Shown in pieces: positions 53,206 to 61,995 of a DNA stretch of 64,000 nucleotides. Source of the stretch: Trichomonas vaginalis G3 (Eukaryota; Parabasalia; Trichomonadida; Trichomonadidae); NCBI RefSeq assembly GCF_026262505.1, contig NC_067203.1:11718001-11782000 (forward strand). Direction: 5' to 3'. The notes beneath the pieces are model-generated. The model was not told the origin of the DNA and did not search any database. It saw only the letters and a list, made by a program, of their open reading frames with translations. The translations under genes were made by a program, and so were the position numbers. The stretch's first letter is position 1. Every line of letters starts with the position of its first letter.

Positions 53206-54163
53206 ATGACGAATCCAAACAAGGACCCCTATGTTTCTAAAGCGACAAAGAAAGCACTCATGGTAAAAATCTTTAGTTCAACACCAAATGCTTGGTTTAT
53301 GGATATCTTGGAAAACATTCCGAGGTATAGAGAAGATGGACCACCATACTGGCTAATATTTGTCGGTCAAAACACAAGATACTGTGAAGCCATACCATTA
53401 CAGTCCAAAAATATTTTAGATATCTTAGCAGCTTTGACAATATTCGTTGACAAATACCATCCAACAAAACTGACATCTGACTGTGAAAGTTCTTTCAAAT
53501 CAGACGATGTAAAAAACTATCTGCGTTCAAAAAATGTAAACCAATATTTCATTGTCGACCAAAACCATTCTGCTCTTGGTGTCATTGACGGTTGTATAAA
53601 AATGTTAAGAGACTTAAACCAACCACAAGGTGGTGAAGCAAATGAAATGTCATATGACGACAAATATAGACACTTCTCCATGGCAAAGATGAGACAAGTT
53701 TTAAATATTTACAATAGCCGTAAACAAAAAGGTTTGGGAAACCACTCCCCGAAGAAATGAAAAACAACCCTGACTTAGAGAAAGACTATATATTTAATAA
53801 TTTAGTCAAAAGAGACAAACAAGAAAGAATGCCGGGCTTCAAACTTCAGAAAGGTGACAAAGTAAAATAGAAATACCTAAACGCGACCCATATGAAAATA
53901 CTATTGACTATGACAACAATGGGAACCCGACAGGTACTCACATTCGTGTTCGTAAAAATAGAAGAAAGTATACAAGAGAATATTATGAAGTTTTAGGCAA
54001 ACATGGCAAAATGTACAGACTGCAAGCAGAAGATAAAACTACTATTGCCAGACCTCGTTTCAAACTTGTCAAAGTTCAAGGTGGTATACTTTCAAAGACA
54101 GTTCCTAACAAATATAAGACAACTCCTGACGAATATGCTAAAGAAGTGGAACATGACGACTAA
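53206..54163 (+). pseudogene. Polinton retroviral-type integrase, broken
   Basis: The rve core is recognisable: WFMDILENIPRYREDGPPYW, TRYCEAIPLQSKNILDIL, HPTKLTSDCESSFKS and NVNQYFIVDQNHSALGVIDG, followed by a helical part, then a basic beta-rich region (TGTHIRVRKNRRKYTREYYE, MYRLQAEDKTTIARPRFKLV) that resembles the chromodomain-like or SH3-like end of Maverick c-integrases. About two breaks. The gene ends 3 bp into the convergent fibre gene. This enzyme family joins the element's ends to host DNA. Confidence 0.7.
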
Positions 54164-55635
54164 GCAATTCTATACCATGCGTAAACTGTCATGTAAGGTG
54201 GCATGTAGTCTTTACTTTGTCCCGTTGTTTGCGTATATCCCGAAACGCGATGTGTATGGTTTCCATCTCCCTGAGTGTTACCCCAGAAACAATTTATAGC
54301 AAACTGAACGTCGTCTTTAACATCATATCCTTTACCTTTTTTCATTGCTGACCAATCCCAAAAATTATGCTTATGCCAACCTGCTTGAGATGTACTTAAA
54401 TCTATGTAGTGACTATGTGCAGGTAAGTTTTCACCTGAAATCGTTTTACTTCCACCTGTTTCCTTTGAAGAGTTTGCACAATACAAAAACCTGTCGACTA
54501 TTTGAGTCCAAGTTCCAAAACCAAGTACTACTTCTGGTCTGGTAGAGTTCATTGACGTATAAATAGAGCCTATAGGATATAATGTTTGAAGTATTTCTGT
54601 CTTTAATGTTTGAAGCTCTGTTTTGTCTGCTTTCTTGTCATATAAATCTTGAGCAGTGAATTTAATATTATGTTCATCCTTCATGACATAAACATCTTTA
54701 CATCTAATGTTTCTCATCGTCGTTATGTCGTCATCCGATGTTAAACCTTGTGGAAAGTTAGGAGGTTTACAATATAATGCATCCCCACCAGTTTCTTCAA
54801 CCGTTCCTTCAATACTTTCTATACCAACAGTTGTAAAACTTGTATGTGTATGGTTCTTGTCTGCTTTCTTCTCTAACTCATCGTTAACATATGTTTTATC
54901 CGCTTTAAGGTCTAAACATCCTGAAACCCATCCTGTATCGGCTTTACTTTTTAAAATCTTCGATGTCCATTCATGGTACCAGTCAACCCTTTCTTTATTT
55001 TCGTTATCTTTTTCATCCACATATTCCTTATCTGCTTTCTTCTCTAACTTACTAGCCACCCATCCATTATCTGCTTTCTTTTCAAGGCTAACGTTTAAGT
55101 CTGTTATTTCAGATATAGAATGTGTATGTCCAACGGCACTTTTCATGTTTAAGGTTTCTTGTAAGTTTGTTATTTCAGATATAGAATGTGTATGAGTCTT
55201 TTTAGAATATTCGTTTTCAGCTCTTGTCACTTCACTTGACATTTTATTGTCAACATATGTTTTGTCTGCTAGTTCAGGATGAGTATGTTCTTTTGTTGCA
55301 TAAGCTTTGTTAGCTCTTTCTTCTTCTTTTGCTATTGCATCGTCTACATATGTTTTGTCAGCTTTGTTGTCAACATCTGCTTTCAAAAGAAGTTCATTTA
55401 TAGGTTTCTCGTTTAAAGTTCCTTTTGTTGGATTTATACAAACAGTATGGTTCTTATTGTCTTGAAACAGAAACTCATCTGTCATTGGGTTTAATGTCAG
55501 TTTTAAGTTTCCTTCTTTCAATGACTCAGATATCTTAGAATAGTTTGAAAAGTTTGTTGTGTTCTTATTTAGAGCTTGTATAATGAGTTGTCGGTTGTGT
55601 TGTATTTCTCTCATAGACGCTGTTTCATTTGACAT
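54160..55635 (-). CDS. Polinton tail-fibre/collar-like protein, 491 aa
   Basis: Whole frame, MSNETASMREIQHNRQLIIQ. Residues 1-75 are an N-terminal attachment part. Residues 80-290 are built of repeated phage-fibre motifs (KADKTYVD five or more times, HTHSISEIT three times, EKKADN). Residues 350-491 form a phage tail-collar-type end domain: LYPIGSIYTSMN, GFGTWTQIVDRFLYC, GGSKTISGENLPAHSH, HTHRVSG and a terminal MPPYMTVYAWYRIA. This domain is typical of bacteriophage short tail fibres and baseplate proteins that bind receptors. In a Polinton it could be a capsid spike. Confidence 0.75.
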   Translation of the reverse strand: MSNETASMREIQHNRQLIIQALNKNTTNFSNYSKISESLKEGNLKLTLNPMTDEFLFQDNKNHTVCINPTKGTLNEKPINELLLKADVDNKADKTYVDDAIAKEEERANKAYATKEHTHPELADKTYVDNKMSSEVTRAENEYSKKTHTHSISEITNLQETLNMKSAVGHTHSISEITDLNVSLEKKADNGWVASKLEKKADKEYVDEKDNENKERVDWYHEWTSKILKSKADTGWVSGCLDLKADKTYVNDELEKKADKNHTHTSFTTVGIESIEGTVEETGGDALYCKPPNFPQGLTSDDDITTMRNIRCKDVYVMKDEHNIKFTAQDLYDKKADKTELQTLKTEILQTLYPIGSIYTSMNSTRPEVVLGFGTWTQIVDRFLYCANSSKETGGSKTISGENLPAHSHYIDLSTSQAGWHKHNFWDWSAMKKGKGYDVKDDVQFAINCFWGNTQGDGNHTHRVSGYTQTTGQSKDYMPPYMTVYAWYRIA

Positions 55636-55653
55636 TTTTATTCTAGATAAAAT

Positions 55654-56502
55654 ATGCTTTCAATAGAAAAAGAAAATTCAAGAGTTGCTACAACTAAACC
55701 ATTAGATGAACTTTTTACGAATGTCGGTCAAAAGTTTGAGACAGAGACCGTAAAGCATGAAGGCTATCGTTTTGACTACCCGTTAAGATGGTTAAGAGAC
55801 CCATCTGTCACAAAAGCTATTGGCTTTCGTAGAATGAAGTTCATTTCAGAAGCCATACATGGTTTCCCATTTACAGTCGGTTTTGAAGTTCGATACTATA
55901 ACAAAGAAAAACGTACGTATGAGAAATTTGAACAGGGAAAACTTTTACAAGTGAATTTGCTTGTAAACTTAGAAACAACTCTTCAAGCTTTTCAAGAAAA
56001 AATAAACGACATCTATATCGAATATGCAAAGCAGTATAACATTGACGAAGGAGAGTACCATCTCGATATTATATATGACAGGAAAAATGCAACTGTTAAA
56101 ATCAATAGAATAGAAGACCTTGGAGAAAACGTTTATATTTCTACAAAATATAACAACTTGGCATGGTATAGATTTCTGAGGATGTTAAATCAGCCTGCAG
56201 AATATCCAGTACACCCGGACTTTTATGAAGTCGAAAACCCTAATGGAACATATGAAAATGTTTTCGACCCAGATGCTATTATCGTTCATGCTTCATTTTC
56301 TGGTGCACAAAACTCTTTCTTATGTCTGATGAATGACTTTTACGAAAAACCTACAAAGCTATATGAACCACCAAGTGGAAGTATTTCAGACTTTCAAGTA
56401 TGGTTTACAACAGATGGAAGAAAAAGAATAATTCCATTATACCATGCGTTTTACTTAGAACTTAGTTTCATATACAACTACTATCGAACGGTAAAAATAT
56501 AA
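55654..56502 (+). CDS. Polinton 282-aa protein (whole paralogue)
   Basis: Whole frame, MLSIEKENSRVATTKPLDEL. Conserved with the broken copy at 50338-51199: YRFDYPLRWLRDPSVTKAIG, a central beta-rich part, NVFDPDAIIVHASFSGAQNS and FQVWFTTDGRKRIIPLYHAF. The start lies 18 bp from that of the divergent fibre gene. Function unknown; coupling with the fibre gene and duplication suggest a surface or fibre-base component. No family recognised. Confidence 0.65.
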   Translation: MLSIEKENSRVATTKPLDELFTNVGQKFETETVKHEGYRFDYPLRWLRDPSVTKAIGFRRMKFISEAIHGFPFTVGFEVRYYNKEKRTYEKFEQGKLLQVNLLVNLETTLQAFQEKINDIYIEYAKQYNIDEGEYHLDIIYDRKNATVKINRIEDLGENVYISTKYNNLAWYRFLRMLNQPAEYPVHPDFYEVENPNGTYENVFDPDAIIVHASFSGAQNSFLCLMNDFYEKPTKLYEPPSGSISDFQVWFTTDGRKRIIPLYHAFYLELSFIYNYYRTVKI

Positions 56503-56506
56503 TTTT

Positions 56507-56749
56507 TTAATACGGTTGAGGTGTTGGATTTGGTTGCCAACTAGACTGTGGTGCAGGTTCAGGCTGTTGTATAACAGGAGCTTGTTCTTCTGGTTCAGGG
56601 TCTTTAGGTATAATACCAACAAACTGACCTACCCTTTTACCAATATTTTTGACACCGTTCCAAATTCCTCTTCCGACAGATTTTATTCCATTCCATATAC
56701 CTCTTCCAACTCTTCTGAAGAAGTTTCCAATACTACTGAAGAAACCCAT
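56507..56749 (-). CDS. Polinton MG-start amphipathic, Pro-rich protein, 80 aa
   Basis: It begins MGFFSSIGNFFRRVGRGIWN, with a second GRGIWNGVKNIGKRVGQFVG repeat, then a Pro/Gln-rich tail (IPKDPEPEEQAP, NPTPQPY). Gly2 with Ser6 fits an N-myristoylation signal, and the amphipathic basic helices resemble membrane-lytic segments of small virion proteins. Whole. It ends 4 bp from the convergent 282-aa gene. Role inferred: membrane penetration during entry. Confidence 0.6.
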   Translation of the reverse strand: MGFFSSIGNFFRRVGRGIWNGIKSVGRGIWNGVKNIGKRVGQFVGIIPKDPEPEEQAPVIQQPEPAPQSSWQPNPTPQPY

Positions 56750-56767
56750 TTTACTATATGTAAAAAT

Positions 56768-57130
56768 CTAATGTCCGCCTAGTCTCTTACGTTTCCTGTT
56801 GAGTTCCATAGCATTCTTTAACTGGAGCTCATACATTCTATTTCTCCTCTGGTAGAAAACATATTCTGGGTCAACTCCTGTGTTCGCGTCATCTGCATAA
56901 AGTTGTTTATATCCCACTTCGGGGTTTGTATAAAACTCTTTCCATCTCATATTTGCATACCATGGTGGCAAACCTAACGCAGCGTCATTTGACATGGCAG
57001 TTTGCATTTGTACATCTGTTGGCACTTGACCATAGTTTGCCATTGCAGTTTGTATTCTAACTTCATTTGGAATATTCTCTGGGTTTGGTTGTCCAGGTTG
57101 CTGTGCATTCGCTAAGTTCTGTGCGTCCAT
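56768..57130 (-). CDS. Polinton 120-aa protein, unknown
   Basis: MDAQNLANAQQPGQPNPENI, a repeated IQTAMANYGQVPTDV/MQTAMSND motif, then LPPWYANMRWKEFYTNPEVG and a basic end (ELNRKRKRLGGH). Whole and compact, 18 bp upstream of the MG-protein gene on the same strand, so probably co-transcribed. Likely a small structural protein; no family recognised. Confidence 0.6.
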   Translation of the reverse strand: MDAQNLANAQQPGQPNPENIPNEVRIQTAMANYGQVPTDVQMQTAMSNDAALGLPPWYANMRWKEFYTNPEVGYKQLYADDANTGVDPEYVFYQRRNRMYELQLKNAMELNRKRKRLGGH

Positions 57131-57153
57131 TTAATATTAGATAAAAATATCTC

Positions 57154-57285
57154 TTACGAGTACATATGCTGAACATTTGCAGGCATTGGTTCATCTTCAT
57201 ATTCTCTGTACTTTTCTGCCACGTCAAATAAATAAATGACACAATGGAAAAAACCTAAAACAAGTAGTCCTATTTCAAACCACAT
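57154..57285 (-). CDS. Polinton 43-aa single-span membrane protein
   Basis: A small complete frame, MWFEIGLLVLGFFHCVIYLF, followed by a charged tail (DVAEKYREYEDEP) and NVQHMYS. The first 20 residues form one hydrophobic helix. The start overlaps the methyltransferase stop by 16 bp. Likely real because of the tight packing; function unknown. Confidence 0.45.
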   Translation of the reverse strand: MWFEIGLLVLGFFHCVIYLFDVAEKYREYEDEPMPANVQHMYS

Positions 57286-58088
57286 TTACTTACTAGTAAA
57301 ATTTCTTTGTTATGACACTTTCTCCAGTTTATAGGACCTCTCTCATATTCTATCTTGTCATATCTAAACTCATAGTCATGTATGTCCTCTAACCATCTCA
57401 TAACGGTTTCCAAACCACTTTTATCGGATGTAAAGTAAAAGCATGGACAGTTATGTAAAACGTCTAAAGTTTCTAAAGAGTCTCTCAAAGTCCAGTCTAC
57501 TTGGTATTGAAAATCCCATGTGTTATAGAACGGCGGGTCCACTATAAAGAAAACATTTTCCTTGTCTTTATATTTTTCATACAACTCTGTCCAATGACAT
57601 CTCACAAACTCTATACCCTCAATATATTTTTCTATGTCCTCTTTGAAAACATTTGTATAGTTAAGATATAAAACTTTTGACATAAGTGTTTCAATGTCAT
57701 GAACTCTTATAGAACCACTATATAATAGTCTAGCAGATATACTATCCCAGTCTATATATTCTGCTTTTTTCAAAACCTCTCTCACAATATTTTTGTTATC
57801 TAATGGTATACGTTCCATCTTACCTATAGGTATCTTTTCTTTTAACTCTTTCAATATATTGTTTGTGTCTGGAGTATGTTTGAGACGGTCCATATAGTTG
57901 TCGAAGTCATTGCATATAATCTTTGAGTCTGGGAATATTGTATGGCACAAATGGGATATATAGAAACTTCCACCGAACAAATCTACAAATGTTAGACCAT
58001 TCGGTAGTTTCTTAAGTTCTCTCAATAGAATATCTTTACATCTACTCTTATTTCCAAAGAACGGTAACGGTGGTTTTGTAAAATTCAT
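57270..58088 (-). CDS. Polinton DNA adenine-N6 methyltransferase (Dam/D12 class)
   Basis: 272 aa, whole. The N-terminus KPPLPFFGNKSRCKDILLRE includes the P-F-x-G-(N/G)-K motif; motif I is TFVDLFGGSFYISHL (about residues 33-47), followed by ICNDFDNY; catalytic motif IV is FFIVDPPFYNTWDF (about 177-190). This is the order of D12-class enzymes, which methylate adenine in GATC or related sites. It is the gene next to the right terminus. An almost identical copy starts the second Polinton at 63719. It may mark element DNA; the GATC-centred boxes in this window are an attractive target, by inference. Confidence 0.85.
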   Translation of the reverse strand: MNFTKPPLPFFGNKSRCKDILLRELKKLPNGLTFVDLFGGSFYISHLCHTIFPDSKIICNDFDNYMDRLKHTPDTNNILKELKEKIPIGKMERIPLDNKNIVREVLKKAEYIDWDSISARLLYSGSIRVHDIETLMSKVLYLNYTNVFKEDIEKYIEGIEFVRCHWTELYEKYKDKENVFFIVDPPFYNTWDFQYQVDWTLRDSLETLDVLHNCPCFYFTSDKSGLETVMRWLEDIHDYEFRYDKIEYERGPINWRKCHNKEILLVSKCGLK

Positions 58089-58334
58089 TTATATATAATA
58101 ATAAAAATGTTTTTTCCTGAAAAGTGACAGAAAAGTGACAAAACATGAAAACATATATAATTTGTGAAAAGCGACACATTATATAATGTTTTCGACCCAG
58201 AAGAAGGCTTCTCAAAGTATACTTCCTTGGAACGCCTGTAACTTTTCCTGTAGCGACGATAGACCCTTACTTGTCCGGACAAAGTTATACTAAACATCTT
58301 CAGGGCTAGAGGGCACGAAGTGCCTGGAAGCCCC
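58089..58334 (-). repeat. Polinton right terminal inverted repeat
   Basis: Reading inwards from 58334: GGGGCTTCCAGG, hairpin GGCAC-TTC-GTGCC (58312-58324 on the plus strand), TCTAGCCCTGAAGATGTTTA, then a segment also found at 35297-35382, then GAAGCCTTCTTCTGGGTCG as in the left end gene, then AT-rich promoter DNA of the methyltransferase. Only the outer 50 bp match the left end directly. It is virtually identical to 63473-63718. Confidence 0.8.
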
Positions 58335-58894
58335 ACTTCCTTTTTTTTTTTTTTTTTTTTTTAATGAAGAGTTTTGTTATTGTTATTTAAAATTCAATTT
58401 AAAAATATCAAAAATTGATGGACTTGGAAGTATGAAGAAACCTTGTTAAAATTGAAAGCTTTACATTGAATTTAATTACTTAATAAATACCAATAAAAAC
58501 CTTACATAAGATATATTTGTTCAATTGAATTAAAATTTGAATGAATTGAATTCGATTGAAATAATTGAAGATGTAATTCAAAATAAATTTGGAGACGAGT
58601 ATTTAGTGTATCATTCCTTTTAAATAAAGTGTACTGAGTTTAGTGAAATACACGAGTCCATAATCAATAGTTAAGAAATTTCATGAATCAAAAATAAATT
58701 TGATTTCGCAGTCTTAGGTTACACATCAGGGATGCTGTTTTGCAAAAAATTCCAGATATACTTCATGAACACATATTTCAATCAAAAATAATTTCGTCAT
58801 TTGCTCATAATCAATTATTTAACTCCTAAAATATATTCCCATGATCAAAAACTCCATTTGGAATAAATAAATTGAATTCAATCACAAGGTAAAA
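58335..58894. other. Host DNA right of the Polinton, no gene
   Basis: It begins ACTTCC and a run of about 22 T. The rest is AT-rich with repeated short TTGAATT motifs and no coding frame. Probably intergenic. Confidence 0.5.
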
Positions 58895-58899
58895 TCATT
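58895..58899 (+). promoter_or_regulatory. Initiator-like TCATT before the 179-aa gene
   Basis: TCATT matches the trichomonad initiator TCA-Y-(T/A) and lies 16 nt before the ATG at 58911, the usual range for this promoter type in Trichomonas. Confidence 0.45.
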
Positions 58900-58910
58900 T
58901 TTAATTTAGG

Positions 58911-59450
58911 ATGAGTGGAAGCAATCGATCCAATTATGATAAGGCAGGAATGGATCCACATTTTTACTTTCAAAGATTTATAATATCTTCTTGCATGCAG
59001 GATATTGAAATTCGCCATTTAAGAAATGGAAATAAATCAGCAAATTGGAAAAAAGCCATACCGATTAAAATTGCGCTTCAGGAAGCTAATTGGCGTATGC
59101 TTGATATAAAAGAGGATCATTATTCTATGAAAAAGGAAATCAAAGAAATTGAAATGGAAGAAGCAGATGATAAAAAGACAAAATTCATTACTTTGAAGTT
59201 CGAAGATAAGGACATGCTCACATTTACTGCAGCACCAGAAATATTAGATTTATTTTATACATGTATCAGCTTAATTCTTAATAAATCAATTCAAACTGAT
59301 TATACAACACAAAGCCTATCAGAATTTAGAAAGTTGATAATCAACAGGCTGAACTTCAAAAAGAGATACGATAAAGAATATGCAATTCCCGAGCTTCCGC
59401 CAGAACCAACATGCTTTCCATGTATTAATCCCAATGTACTTAAAAACTAG
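58911..59450 (+). CDS. Host 179-aa protein, unknown
   Basis: MSGSNRSNYDKAGMDPHFYF opens the frame. Then ISSCMQDIEIRHLRNGN, a basic KSANWKKAIPIKIAL, beta-strand-like RMLDIKEDHYSMKK and KFITLKFEDKDMLTFTAAPE, a hydrophobic helix ILDLFYTCISLILNKSI and a Pro/Cys-rich end. The strand pattern followed by one long helix could be a PH-like domain, but this is a guess. Intact, with an initiator-like motif in place, so probably an expressed single-exon gene. Confidence 0.65.
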   Translation: MSGSNRSNYDKAGMDPHFYFQRFIISSCMQDIEIRHLRNGNKSANWKKAIPIKIALQEANWRMLDIKEDHYSMKKEIKEIEMEEADDKKTKFITLKFEDKDMLTFTAAPEILDLFYTCISLILNKSIQTDYTTQSLSEFRKLIINRLNFKKRYDKEYAIPELPPEPTCFPCINPNVLKN

Positions 59451-59664
59451 CATGAAATTGATTATTATTTCAATAATTTTTAGGTAAAACTTGATTAAAT
59501 ATATTTATTACCATTGAAATATGCTTTACATTAAATAATTCAAAGACTATTTTTTACTGATCAGTCCATTGTTTGGAAAAAGTCTGTGAATTCCTTCATT
59601 CCTCAACTATTTTGACAATTTGCCAAATCAATGTCAAATTTGATTGATTTCGAAATTGTCAAAA
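59451..59664. other. Intergenic host DNA between the 179-aa and adaptin genes
   Basis: AT-rich. An initiator-like TCATT at 59596-59600 lies 65 nt before the adaptin ATG, somewhat further than usual. Nothing else is visible. Confidence 0.4.
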
Positions 59665-61176
59665 ATGTCGGTGGGAAGTAAAGCGAATGACGTGATTTCA
59701 CAGTACTATTCAAGTATTAGGGAATGTCTTTCGTCACGAGATGATGCCTCTATTGAAGTATCACTCAGACTTCTCTGCGGATTAATGTCTCGCGGGTATA
59801 ATTTATCTCAATTTGCTCCGTTAGTAGCACAACATGTTGTAAATGAGCGCGATGAAGTCGAAATATTGGCGCAAATGCTAATGATACAACTTTCTTCATC
59901 AGATAGCGATGCCTGCTTGCAAGCAGTAAATTCTTTATACACAGCAATGAAATCACCACGAGAATCACGCAGATTGCGTGCTGTCAAGACACTTACAAGT
60001 TTAAATCATCCAGATCTTGTTCAAATTATAGATAAATTACTTCAAATTGGAATGTCCGATGATAGTCAATATGTTAGAAAAGCAACTCTTATCGGATCAG
60101 CCAAATTAGTTAAACTATGCGAACAAAAAAGACCTGCAGTTAAACGTCAGCTACAATCCGCTCTTGGATCAGCAGATACAATAGTTATCTCAGGTGCTAT
60201 ATTTGCATGTGAGATTATCAATGAAGTACAACTTATTGTAGCAGCAGCCGATAAAATTTGGCCAATTATGCTTGCTTTAGATCCATGGACTCAATCTCGT
60301 GCATTACATCACTTACGATCATCTCAAAAGTCTACACGTAGCGTAGTGTCAGTTCTTTTACATAGCCAAAACGCTTCAGTTGTAATTGAAGCAGCACAAT
60401 ACTTTATGGACGAGCCAGAAGTTGCTATACAGCCATTAATACGTCTTTTATATTCTCCACCTGTTATTTCCGTTCACGCTTTTGTTGCTTTAGAAAAAAT
60501 TGCGGAAAAATTCCCAGATTTGCTAATTCCTTACGCAAGCCACTTCCTTCCTCCTCAACAATGCGAGCATGCAGAGCATCTTGCAGTACAGATATTAGGA
60601 CACCTCGGGCCAAAGTGTTCTCCAGATATTTTATTAAGATGGGCTCTTAACTGCGGAAATTCCTTCGCAGCTCATTACCTAGGCCAGAATAACTTCTCAG
60701 AAGCAATCAAAGAACTCCTTGAACGCGGAAATAGAGCTGTAGCTGAAATTGCTTCTCATTACGCTTCAATACTTGCTAAAACAGAGGCAGGAGAAGCTCT
60801 TCTTGCATCACTTCTCGAACTGGATGGTCCGCGTGCTCCAGTTGTTGCTGTTTTCTCTGATACTTGCAGGGAAAACAAAGAATTAGGTGATGCAATGATT
60901 AAAATTTTGACAGAAAAGTACAACGAACTTCCTCGTGAAGTTAAAACAGAAGGAGCACTTCTAGCGGCAAGAATGGTTGATATCGGAGGCGAAAATGGCG
61001 GACGTCGTCTGCTCGATATGTGTCTTTCTGATGAAAACCAAGACGTGCAGAAAAGAGCGAAAATTCTCGATACAATGGTAAAGAGTGATAATGAAAAAAT
61101 GCGTAAGACTGTATGGTCAACAAGACCACCGCCACCACCTTCTCCTCCTGTTATATTTATTCCTGATTTTGAATAA
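59665..61176 (+). CDS. Beta-adaptin-like trunk protein (AP-3 beta-like)
   Basis: 503 aa from the ATG at 59665 (MSVGSKANDVISQYYSSIRE); an in-frame TTG seven codons upstream is not a likely start. It is helical HEAT/ARM-type throughout, with the adaptin N-terminal pattern: ETLAxxMLMIQLSSS-type helices, SPRESRRLRAVKTLTSLNHP, DDSQYVRKATLIGSAKLVKL, then SAKTVISGAIFACE-like and WTQSRALHHLRSS helices. Best fit by eye is the AP-3 beta trunk, although beta subunits of AP-1/2 or AP-4 are possible. It ends in a Pro-rich tail (RPPPPPSPPVIF) without hinge and ear, so it is shorter than the usual animal subunit of about 1000 residues. Role: vesicle coat assembly on endosomal or Golgi membranes. Confidence 0.7.
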   Translation: MSVGSKANDVISQYYSSIRECLSSRDDASIEVSLRLLCGLMSRGYNLSQFAPLVAQHVVNERDEVEILAQMLMIQLSSSDSDACLQAVNSLYTAMKSPRESRRLRAVKTLTSLNHPDLVQIIDKLLQIGMSDDSQYVRKATLIGSAKLVKLCEQKRPAVKRQLQSALGSADTIVISGAIFACEIINEVQLIVAAADKIWPIMLALDPWTQSRALHHLRSSQKSTRSVVSVLLHSQNASVVIEAAQYFMDEPEVAIQPLIRLLYSPPVISVHAFVALEKIAEKFPDLLIPYASHFLPPQQCEHAEHLAVQILGHLGPKCSPDILLRWALNCGNSFAAHYLGQNNFSEAIKELLERGNRAVAEIASHYASILAKTEAGEALLASLLELDGPRAPVVAVFSDTCRENKELGDAMIKILTEKYNELPREVKTEGALLAARMVDIGGENGGRRLLDMCLSDENQDVQKRAKILDTMVKSDNEKMRKTVWSTRPPPPPSPPVIFIPDFE

Positions 61177-61570
61177 AAATAAGATTTTTATTTAGAATTT
61201 TTTTCAGTAAAATTAAAAAAAGAATCTTTATTTACTTTAATTTATATGAACTGTATCTCAAGGAGATTGTTTCTGACTTATAATTACCTTGGAATCATTT
61301 ATATGACGTGTATCTCAAGGATATTGTTTCTGATTAATTATTACCTTGGGGATTTTTTTTCTTGTACTTTTTCTCCAGAATTGTCCACTTTAATAATCCT
61401 AATGATTTGTATTTTAAGATATCTGTTTCAAATATGGAAAAATCAATTTCATAACGGTTACTATCAAGAAACAGTCACATTCTATAATAAATTTCAATGC
61501 TTAAGACCAGTTTCTATATCTTTATAATTTAATAAAGATATCATTTCGTAAAACTACCTTTATAAAAAAA

Positions 61571-61626
<56 letters not shown>

Positions 61627-61995
61627 TTTGATGATTTCGTAAAAGATGCTTATTTCCTATTCATATTTTGCTTGTAATTAGATATGATTGAATGAAAATG
61701 AGATTTTTTTTTCTTAATACCAAAAATGGATAAATTTTCCCATTAAGTTCTTCGATCAAAGTCAGAGAGGAGTGATTTCATTCCATTAAAGAAAAATGAT
61801 TAAGTTTTATATTTTTAATTTTAGAAAAAATTGCAAAACTAGTTATAAGAAAGTACTTTTAAAGAACATTATATAAGGTTTCTACATATTTCATCAGTTC
61901 AAATACAATTATTAAAAAAAATAAAGAAAATGTAGAATAAAGAACAAAACAGAACCACAAATATGGATAAAATGCTTCAATTTGTTATTGAAATA
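61177..61995. other. Host intergenic DNA with a short tandem repeat and a poly-A tract
   Basis: It lies between convergent genes. The adaptin stop is followed by TAAAAATAAG, which suits trichomonad polyadenylation close to the stop. A unit of about 57 bp (CTGTATCTCAAGGAGATTG, ATTACCTTGG) is repeated near 61246-61350. A run of about 46 A at 61576-61621 may be of uncertain length in the assembly. No gene seen. Confidence 0.5.

Larger units (their letters stand above)
34083..58334. mobile_element. Polinton (Maverick), about 24.2 kb
   Basis: Ends are inverted (GGGGCTTCCAGG, a short hairpin, CTAGCCCTGAAGATGTTTAG). Inside are a double-jelly-roll major capsid protein, a likely minor capsid protein, an A32/FtsK-type packaging ATPase, a retroviral-type integrase, and further structural and DNA-modifying genes in two opposed blocks. 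A protein-primed DNA polymerase B is not recognised; an SF3 helicase gene, broken, is present. Capsid, minor capsid, ATPase, fibre and methyltransferase genes look whole, while about eight other genes carry one to a few breaks each. The near-identity of its methyltransferase end with that of the second copy at 63473 implies a recent insertion. Confidence 0.85.

Noticed and set aside
58085-58336. An 83-residue frame spanning the Polinton terminal repeat, also at 63471-63722.
   Set aside because: It lies wholly inside the terminal repeat and methyltransferase promoter and has no coding features; its presence in both copies reflects repeat identity.
61576-61621. Long poly-A as the tail of a retroposed gene.
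   Set aside because: No retroposed sequence or target duplication is visible upstream; simple slippage is sufficient.
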